Origin: Acanthosepion esculentum
Lineage: Eukaryota; Mollusca; Cephalopoda; Sepiida; Sepiidae
Length of the DNA: 64,000 bases
Direction: 5' to 3'
NCBI GenBank assembly: GCA_964036315.1
Contig: OZ038492.1
Span: forward strand, 35,783,618-35,847,617
A program made the translations under genes and the position numbers. Each line of letters opens with the position of its first letter. The stretch's first letter is position 1. The notes beneath the pieces were generated by a model. The model had not been told where the DNA came from, did no database searches, and was given only the letters and a program-made list of their open reading frames with translations. Below are positions 56,376-64,000 of this stretch, piece after piece.

Positions 56376-57025
56376 ACGACCATGCACTCCTCTTATGAGT
56401 CCGAAATGCGATTTGACGGTCGGAAACACTAGAATCAAGCAGACGCGGAATTTTAATATCTGGGAAGCGTCTTGACAAAAGAGCGTATCTGTGACACTGA
56501 GATGAGTAGGCGTATTGGGATAGGCAAGGATACATTCCAAAAGCTGGGTAGAGTACTGCGAGACAGAAGGATATCTTTGGTAACAAAGAAAAGAATACTG
56601 AACTGTTACGTGACATCTGTCCTTCTTTACGGTGGTGAATGTTGGACAATTTCCTCAAAGATGTAGATGAGAATCGAGGCGACAGAGGTGTGTTTCTGCA
56701 TGGGGATGCTAAGGATATCATGGATCGAGCGTGTGAACAACGATGAGATCTTAGAGAGCTTGCAAACAAGGAGGAGGCTTATACTTAATATCAGGAAGAG
56801 GCAACTGAAATTTCTGGGACACATAATGAGGAAGGAGGGCCTGGAGAATCTGATACTCACGGGTCGAATAGAGGAAAAGAGAAACAAGGGAAAACAACAC
56901 ATGACATACCTAGCGGGGTTAAGCAAGGAGATGACAGAACGTGGTCTGGAGGAGGAAGGAACTTTTTGAGAGCTACAAGGGATAGAAGGGAGTGGAGAGC
57001 CGTGATCGTCTAAGTCCTGCAAGTA
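56376..57025 (+). pseudogene. RTE-like LINE ORF2 C-terminal region
   Basis: Frames read ICDTEMSRRIGIGKDTFQK, LGRVLRDRRISLVTKKRI, LNCYVTSVLLYGGECWTISS, RIEATEVCFCMGMLRISWIE, RVNNDEILESLQTRRRLILN and IRKRQLKFLGHIMRKEGLEN. The C terminus includes MTERGLEEE and RREWRAVIV. It is one of the best copies of this LINE domain, with a stop after SSKM and a frameshift near 56970. Confidence 0.88.
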
Positions 57026-57305
57026 CATGGTACATAAAATGAAAGAAAGATCTCTGAAATGTAGACAGATATAATTCCGATATATCGATGATGCTTTATT
57101 GATATATCGTTAGAAATCAATATTACTTCATATTTTGGAGAAATGAGAGAAAATGTAAAAGTTTTTTTTTTTTACAACGCCCTCCGACTCCGTGTGTTAC
57201 GTTAGCGTAAGAAAGAAAGAGAAAACGCTAATGTCTGTTGGCTAGTTTGGCATCCTCCAACTTTAGCTCGAATACTCAGAGCCAGATCAGACCAAAAATG
57301 ATATA

Positions 57306-58206
57306 CGAGGGTCATTCAATAAATAAGTTGAATTTTTCGGTATAAGGACTTCTAATACAGATAGAAGCTTACTTTTTTCTTTTTTTCTTTTTTCAATGTA
57401 GTCTCCCAGCACTGTCACACACTTTTCCCATCTGTGCACAAGCTTCCGTATTCCCTCAGCGTAAAAAAACTTTGGACTGATGTCTCAGCCAGTCGCTCAC
57501 AACACTTTTGACTTCATCGTCACTTTTAAACTTCGTGCCTCTCGTGAACGCTTTCAAGGGACCAAACAGGTGAAAGTCTGAAGGGGCAAGGTCTGGGCTG
57601 TAAAGGGGGCTGAGGGAGCAGTTCCCAGCCCAGCTCGTTGATGGTCTGCACCGTTTGGGCTGCTGTGTGAGGCCTTGCGTTGTCATGATGCAAGATGACT
57701 CCTTCTGACTGATGACCCCTGCGTTTGTCCCAACAGATAAGCTCAAAGTCCTTGCAATGTCATCCACTGTCACCCTTCTGTTAGACTGAATGAGGTCATT
57801 GACTGATTCGACCACCTCAGGAGACCATACTTCTGTAGGCCTCCCAGGCCTGTCTTCATCCTCAACACTGCTCCGTTCTTCTTTAAACAATTTAGCCCAC
57901 TTACATTTATTTGGCTGAAACATATGGCGCCATGCACAGTTGACATTCTCCTATGAAATTCAACTGGTTTGCACCCTTCAGCAACCAAAAACTTGATAAC
58001 TGACCGCTGTTCAATCCTGGAGCATGCTTCTTCGTCGGCCATCTTTGTTAATCGCCAAAACTCTCAAAGTTTTTTAAAAATCTGCAAAAGAAATTAAATC
58101 CATGTGAAAAAGAAGTAAAACAAAAACAAATAAAAAAGAGTAAGCTTCTATCTGTATTAGAAGTCCTTATACCGAAAAATTCACCTTATTTATTGAATGA
58201 TCCTCG
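57306..58206 (-). mobile_element. Mariner deletion derivative, copy b
   Basis: Flanked by TA at 57304-57305 and 58207-58208. Terminal repeats match copy a (TTCAATAAATAAG onward). The 901-bp length and internal deletion point are shared with copy a. Confidence 0.95.
57390..58042 (-). pseudogene. Mariner transposase, internally deleted, copy b
   Basis: The ATG at 58042 (reading minus) opens MADEEACSRIEQRSVIKFL. After a frameshift it continues KWAKLFKEERSSVEDEDRP, GRPTEVWSPEVVESVNDLIQ and DIARTLSLSVGT, with the same jump to the HDNARPHTA-equivalent region. YSPDLAPSDFHLFGPLKAF and KSDDEVKSVVSDWLRHQSK follow. Unlike copy a it lacks the premature TAG after LVHR and reaches the KCVTVLGDYIEK end in a shifted frame. 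Confidence 0.92.
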
Positions 58207-58208
58207 TA

Positions 58209-58780
58209 TCTACGCTGGAGCTGCTCGGTGCTTGCTTGTCTGCCTTGACAGATTTTTAAAAAACGTCTACGCTGCCTTATGTGCGATGAATTACTCACCA
58301 CCCTACAAGCCCTTTCCCGCGGACGAAAACGTCGCAAGCCTCTCGCTAATCGTCCCCATTACCTTTGTATTTCATTTGTAAGTGGTAAGTACTTCTCGGA
58401 CAAATTCTTCCCCAGAACTGCCGCTTTTGTGAGCAGACACGTGGCATGATGCTTTTTCCCCGATCCTGTTCTTGTTCAAGCACACTTTCCAGGCCCGACA
58501 ACCATCATATTCCCAAGATTGTGACACTTGCTACTTTTTCTCTTTCTAAAGATCAAATTTCACATGAAAGAAACAAGATTGCAACACCTCAAGGGGATTA
58601 CAGAGGCGGCGGCTACTCGCTACTACGTAAAAGGGGTTCCATCAATGGAAACGGCGCTGGATAAAGCGTGGGGCTTCAGAATGGGAGTACTTCGAATGGG
58701 ATTAAATGCAAAAGTGTTATGTGTTGTAGTTTTCTTTTTATAGTACTAGTCACGTTATCATTTGATCAGACTTCTATGTA
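58209..58780. other. Unrecognised, moderately GC-rich segment
   Basis: Overlapping plus frames (for example GITEAAATRYYVKGVPSMET) remain open, but I recognise no domain. It could be a decayed LINE or an unknown element. Confidence 0.3.
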
Positions 58781-58781
58781 G

Positions 58782-58844
<63 letters not shown>
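58782..58844. repeat. (TA)n microsatellite
   Basis: 63 bases of TA. Confidence 0.97.
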
Positions 58845-58847
<3 letters not shown>

Positions 58848-59109
58848 GTGTAAAAAGACGAATGACCATTGCTTTGTGGCTGAAAACGTTCTGAATACCG
58901 CCTGAAGCGTACAACTGTAATTGAACACGTGTCGATGCATCTACCTGTCTATAGATATCCCTCGATATATTGCAATTTTTAGCAAAAAGTTGACATCATT
59001 TTGTAGTCTACTAACATGCCCAATTCTCGCTCAAATGATCACAAATTTTAACAAACTGTGTAAAAACTACGTTGATTGCGTGGACTTATCTCAGTGGGAA
59101 TCTGGCAGG

Positions 59110-59378
59110 AAGATGGATCGAGCGTGCCAGTGATAATGACAATGTGCTTTTGAAATGGCCACCTCGTTCACCTAACTTGACACCTTGTGATTTTTATCGA
59201 TGGGGCTATGTGAAAGAACGGGTCTATATTGTATGAAGCCTAGAGGAACTTAAGCAAAGAATCACATAGGCGCTAGAGAATGTTACGCATGACATGCTAC
59301 AGAGTGTTTGGCAGGAGCTGGACTATCAACTTGACGTTCGTCGTGTCACAGGTGGTGCGCATATTGAACATTTGTGAA
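59110..59378 (+). pseudogene. Tc1/mariner-superfamily transposase C-terminal fragment
   Basis: RASDNDNVLLKWPPRSPNLT then PCDFYRWGYVKERVYI, stop, SLEELKQRIT, then ALENVTHDMLQSVWQELDYQ and LDVRRVTGGAHIEHL. WPPRSPxLTPCDFxxWG carries the last catalytic Asp of a DDE transposase. Two in-frame stops. The upstream catalytic part is not visible. Confidence 0.75.
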
Positions 59379-59424
59379 GCTTTGTAAAATCAGTTATCAA
59401 ATCTACATCCCTTTGAATATTTTG

Positions 59425-59600
59425 GTTTGTTTTGTTTTGTTTTACGGCATATCAACCTCAATGGGTTATTTAATACCGACAGGACTTTTATTGCTGGTAA
59501 TATTTTTTTTCAAAAATGTATTGTTGGTAATATTTTTTTTTCTTCAAAACTTATTGTTAATAACTTGTTTACAAAGTATTTCTGGCAGTAAAACCTATTT
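59425..59600 (+). repeat. Dispersed repeat R3, copy b
   Basis: ACGGCATATCAACCTCAATG then GGGTTATTTAAT with TTGTTGGTAATATTTTTT blocks, matching 9222-9430. Confidence 0.5.
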
Positions 59601-61040
<1,440 letters not shown>

Positions 61041-61402
61041 ATGTATGAAACTGAAAATGTCAAGTGGAGGAGGAGTATAAATAAGGAGCTACGATTAAAA
61101 TAAATCTCTTACTAAAACAATACATTGAAGTAAATAAGATGCTCGTGATTGTAAAACTGGAAACAAATATGGTAATCACGACTCACCGATGAAGCTTGAG
61201 GTGAACAGCATCTGAAAAACGCAAATATTTAGTCGACTGATCTTTGTGCAGTACCCTGGACACTTCATCAAATTATTTGAAGGCGCAACCCGGGTTACCA
61301 ACCAAATGTAGCCCAATCGCGTACCCACAAATCTGCTGAGTCAAGCGATTACCGTCGCTAACTAATAACGAAAATATTTCCAGTAAAAGAATGCGTTCTA
61401 TC

Positions 61403-61404
<2 letters not shown>
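61041..61404. other. No gene seen
   Basis: No recognised motif. Confidence 0.4.

Positions 61405-61491
<87 letters not shown>
61405..61491. repeat. (TA)n microsatellite
   Basis: 87 bases of TA at the outer left end of the SINE-A dimer. Confidence 0.97.
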
Positions 61492-61494
<3 letters not shown>

Positions 61495-61983
61495 GAAATG
61501 GACAAACTCCGACAATTATTTTAAGACATTTTTATGTTTATACATTCTTTTTTATGGATACGAATATTTAAGTAAATGCTCTGTTTATAATAAAAAGTAT
61601 TAAACAACATTTACCGGCCGAGAAATTGTCATAGAAAATATGCGTCCTCTGACAGCAATCGAACCTGTATCCTATACGGAACCTTCCTATAGCAGATATG
61701 AATGCACGTGAGAAAATCATGGAAAATTGTAGTTTAAAAACAGTAAACTCGGCCTTGCTAACGTAACGCTCCTCTGTGGCGAAATCGGTAAAAGCATTTC
61801 AAGTTATATGACGGTTCCATATAGGATACAGGTTCGATTCCTGTCGGAGGACTCATATTTTCTATGACAATTTCTCGGATATTCAGGCCGGTGAATGTTG
61901 TTAATACTGTTTATTATAATCAGAGCATTTACTTAAATATTTGTATCTATAAAAAAAAATGTATAATCATAAAAATGTCTTAA
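61492..61983. mobile_element. SINE-A inverted dimer with tRNA-like core
   Basis: Arms 61521-61640 and 61855-61983 are inverse copies (GACATTTTTATG and CATAAAAATGTC ends, GCCGG centre blocks). The right unit begins with a well-folded class II tRNA-like sequence and reads outward to CAGAGCATTTACTTAAATAT. The left unit has only the 3' half of an inverted tRNA copy (61640-61690). The unit order is therefore tRNA head, body, (TA)n. Confidence 0.8.
61770..61852 (+). other. Class II tRNA-like SINE head
   Basis: Acceptor stem TCCTCTG/CGGAGGA (7 bp, one G-U). D region TGGCGAAATCGG matches an A box. A long variable arm has stem TCC/GGA. The T arm ACAGG-TTCGATT-CCTGT is perfect. The anticodon stem is imperfect and the loop lacks U33, so a working tRNA is unlikely. 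The long variable arm points to a Leu or Ser ancestor. Confidence 0.65.
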
Positions 61984-61994
61984 TAAATATATAT

Positions 61995-62110
61995 AAATCA
62001 TAATAAATCTTTAAATTACAACCAAAATCGTTTGCGGTGTCTCTCTTCTTTTTAATATACACATTTTTCTCTCGTTGGAACAACTACAAACTCTTCCCTT
62101 TACACATATT
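61995..62110 (+). mobile_element. PLE-type terminal unit, family 2 (copy b), 3' half
   Basis: TTACAACCAAAATCGTTTGC, CTCTCTTCTTTTTAATATAC and CGTTGGAACAACTACAAAC match 6738-6840 (minus). The hammerhead half is missing, replaced by the SINE-A dimer. Confidence 0.65.
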
Positions 62111-62640
62111 TACATATGAACCTATCGTGTGGTTTAAATATTTGCAAACAGAAAAAATATGCGAAAACTATTCTCATATCTTTCTTTGACTCGAATGCAG
62201 ACAAATATTCTCCACTACACACACGCATATGTATATATAAGTCTTTATTCATACATTGATACATAATAATACTTCAAGATAAAACTTTGTAAATTCACAT
62301 TCATGACTGACAATGAAATTCATAACCTAAGATAGGATTTTAAATTTACAAATGTCAAATTCTCAACCTGTTTGAAAAACAATGTCTCAACTTTCTCCTC
62401 CATCCTAGCATCTCTGTTTCCCTCTTCTCACAAGACATTATTTTTTCGAATTCTAATTCAGATCAATTTTTCTTTCTGCTAGATCCGTTAGGAATGAATA
62501 ACTTGATGACGCATTATAATGAAGAAGTGGGATTCACGAAAAAGAAGTCAGCTACTATTTAGATACAAAAATTGTTATGGGTCCTTACCTATAACTACAG
62601 AATTAACTCTTCCTAACACTATATATACTACGCCTCTCAA
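62111..62640. other. AT-rich, no gene seen
   Basis: No recognised motif. Confidence 0.4.
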
Positions 62641-62886
62641 GAGAGAGGGACGAATCGAGTCGAGCCGCAGTCTCTGACTGTGCGCGACTCCTGTCGAACT
62701 CTCTGCTTTGGCAGAGAGGAATCCGGACGAGGCTTTGCCGAAGGGCAAAGTTTCGTCCGGGTTGGTAGACAAGCCCTGAACCCGTTTATACGGTTTCTTA
62801 AGGGAGTACTTTTGGCCGAGCTTACGGGCTCGGAGAAACCCACGTTAAACTCGGCCTTGTGCCACATACTTTCCTTGAGGGGGGAC
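62641..62886 (+). mobile_element. Possible LTR-retrotransposon internal end with polypurine tract
   Basis: GC-richer than its surroundings. It ends in TTGAGGGGGGAC, a typical polypurine tract immediately before an LTR. No coding motif was recognised; GAATCGAGTCGAGCCG occurs here at 62652 and again in the putative LTR at 62897. Confidence 0.4.
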
Positions 62887-63053
62887 TGTTAAATATCGAA
62901 TCGAGTCGAGCCGATAGTAGTTCACTCCAAACCAGACTGACAGTCATACTAACACCTTCCACATATTGTATTATTATTCCGTGTAATATATCTTCGTTAT
63001 TTCTACTCTTGTGTTCGTGTTGTTCTTCCTTGGTCCTAACTTGGACCACAACA
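62887..63053 (+). mobile_element. Putative 3' LTR (gypsy-type style)
   Basis: 167 bp starting TGTTAAAT and ending CCACAACA, so it has TG...CA ends right after a polypurine tract. No second LTR was found, so it may be a truncated element. Confidence 0.45.
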
Positions 63054-63299
63054 AAAATGTAGACGGTGAAAGCACATTCGGAATACATCTGCAGGTATTA
63101 AAACCTAATAAAATATGAAAACATAAACAAGTAGAATAATACATATTGTATTTATCTTCGAATAACACGCATATTTTCACTTCAAATAGCACTCATTTTA
63201 AACCAAGTTTGCCACATAAAGCAAGGCATTCATGCAAGGAGTAAATATGGGGTGCCATTCAAAGCAAGCAAATTTTCAGTTCTTTCCCTATCTCATCAG
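63054..63299. other. No gene seen
   Basis: No recognised motif. Confidence 0.4.
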
Positions 63300-63710
63300 G
63301 TCATTGCGACCATGGCTCTCTAAAACTTTCTGTTCTTTGTCGCTCTTATATATATTTTCTAGCCTTCCCACTTAACCATTAAAGTTCCTTAGATACGTTA
63401 CTCGCTGTTTAATTCTTTTGCTCTTGCAGACAGTTTGCCGTGTCTGTGACAAATTCACCAAAACTTCTTTCCCCATAAACGTATCTTATAAATTCCAACT
63501 GTCACTTTCTGAATCTAAGTACAAGTGTTCTTTTTGTTACCATTCTCCTTAAAACTTACTCGTTTCTCACATGTTTTGTCCATGGTATTCTAACAACTAT
63601 CTCTAGTCTTCTTTTTAACTTTCTGGAAACTGTCCAGCATTCGCTGCTATATAAGAGTATTTATGTTATTTCCTTATTCTTAGTTTTCACACGTCAACGA
63701 CAGCGTACAT
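63300..63710 (-). pseudogene. RTE-like LINE ORF2 C-terminal fragment
   Basis: Minus strand reads SSECWTVSRKLKRRLEIVV, RIPWTKHVRNE, stop, VLRRMVTKRTL, and near 63310 RAMVAM from the C terminus. It matches the 56.6 kb copy. Confidence 0.7.
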
Positions 63711-63719
63711 AATAGAGGT

Positions 63720-63890
63720 TTTCAAAGTGAATCTGCGCCACATAATCTTATGTGAGTTCAAGCAAAGGAATATCGATGTAGGGATTTCAAGAAAAAATGT
63801 AGTGTTTATTGTCCAAGGAGTCAACACTAACTACCATGTTCGATAGTTTTCGTTCTGAAGAGACTTTGTTGGAAAATGAACCCAGTTTCG
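63720..63890 (+). pseudogene. Mariner N-terminal fragment
   Basis: FKVNLRHIILCEFKQRNIDVG corresponds to EVPKNHLWHIMLYEFKKGN of the 16.8 kb mariner, followed by decayed sequence (GVNTNYHVR). Confidence 0.5.
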
Positions 63891-64000
63891 ATCGTTTTAG
63901 CGGACACTTGCATGGCTATCTCCAGATCCACCATGTCCAACCCTGAGTCCAGAGCTGTGGTGTCTGGGAAAGTCAATTTTCGTGAGAAGACATCCAGAAG
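63891..64000 (+). repeat. Dispersed repeat R5, copy b (runs off window)
   Basis: Frame CPTLSPELWCLGKSIFVRRH matches the minus-strand frame at 23395-23540. Its placement directly after a mariner fragment leaves open whether R5 is part of the same element. Confidence 0.5.

Noticed and set aside
57078..57150. Additional PLE RT fragment (RYIDDALLIYR)
   Set aside because: The YIDD-like phrase is suggestive, but only about 20 codons follow before stops and no second motif is seen.
61770..61852. A functional tRNA gene
   Set aside because: Acceptor and T arms fold well, but the anticodon stem is imperfect, U33 is missing and the sequence is the head of a repeated element.

Overview
This window looks like intergenic or intronic DNA from an invertebrate animal. 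It is AT-rich, packed with (TA)n, (CA)n and (CT)n microsatellites, and filled with decayed eukaryotic transposable elements. The mix of Penelope-like elements (PLEs), RTE-like and CR1/Jockey-like LINEs, mariner elements, tRNA-derived SINEs and a Helitron-like element fits a lophotrochozoan, most likely a cephalopod mollusc. That placement is inference from repeat style and was not checked. No convincing host protein-coding gene is visible. Nearly every long open frame is either a frame through a microsatellite (poly-YI, poly-CV, poly-HT) or a transposon remnant. Two short coding-like segments are flagged: 42048-42217 (+) and 38617-38775 (-).

Layout. 1-3.3 kb holds a PLE-type unit with a hammerhead-like motif, a SINE with 12-bp target duplications, and a non-autonomous Helitron. 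4-9 kb holds LINE tails, an inverted tRNA-SINE dimer, a Tc1 fragment, large TA arrays and an inverted pair of SINEs. 11-19 kb holds LINE fragments, an 80-bp mariner MITE and a nest in which one mariner interrupts an RTE LINE and a second mariner interrupts the neighbouring CR1-like LINE. 21-36 kb is LINE-dominated, with a 1-kb tandem duplication at 26.3-28.6 kb and a SINE inserted inside a SINE at 30.9-31.5 kb. 37-38 kb holds a 140-bp palindrome and two hammerhead-like motifs. 41-54 kb is the densest microsatellite block, interleaved with PLE reverse transcriptase and GIY-YIG endonuclease remnants and more hammerhead motifs. 55-64 kb holds another SINE, an RTE LINE, a second copy of the deleted mariner, a tRNA-cored inverted element and a likely LTR.

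The most interesting theme joins several features. Sequences fitting the hammerhead core (CTGANGA, stem II, GAAA, a short stem III and an NUH cleavage triplet), with independently base-paired stems I and III, occur at least five times. In most copies a (TA)n array lies about 45-160 bases 3' of the motif on the same strand. Two protein-coding PLE remnants and the tRNA-cored SINE family also run into (TA)n at their 3' ends. This suggests that many TA arrays here are the 3' tails, preferred targets or products of a PLE-driven retrotransposition system. All calls come from reading the sequence alone; no database search was possible.
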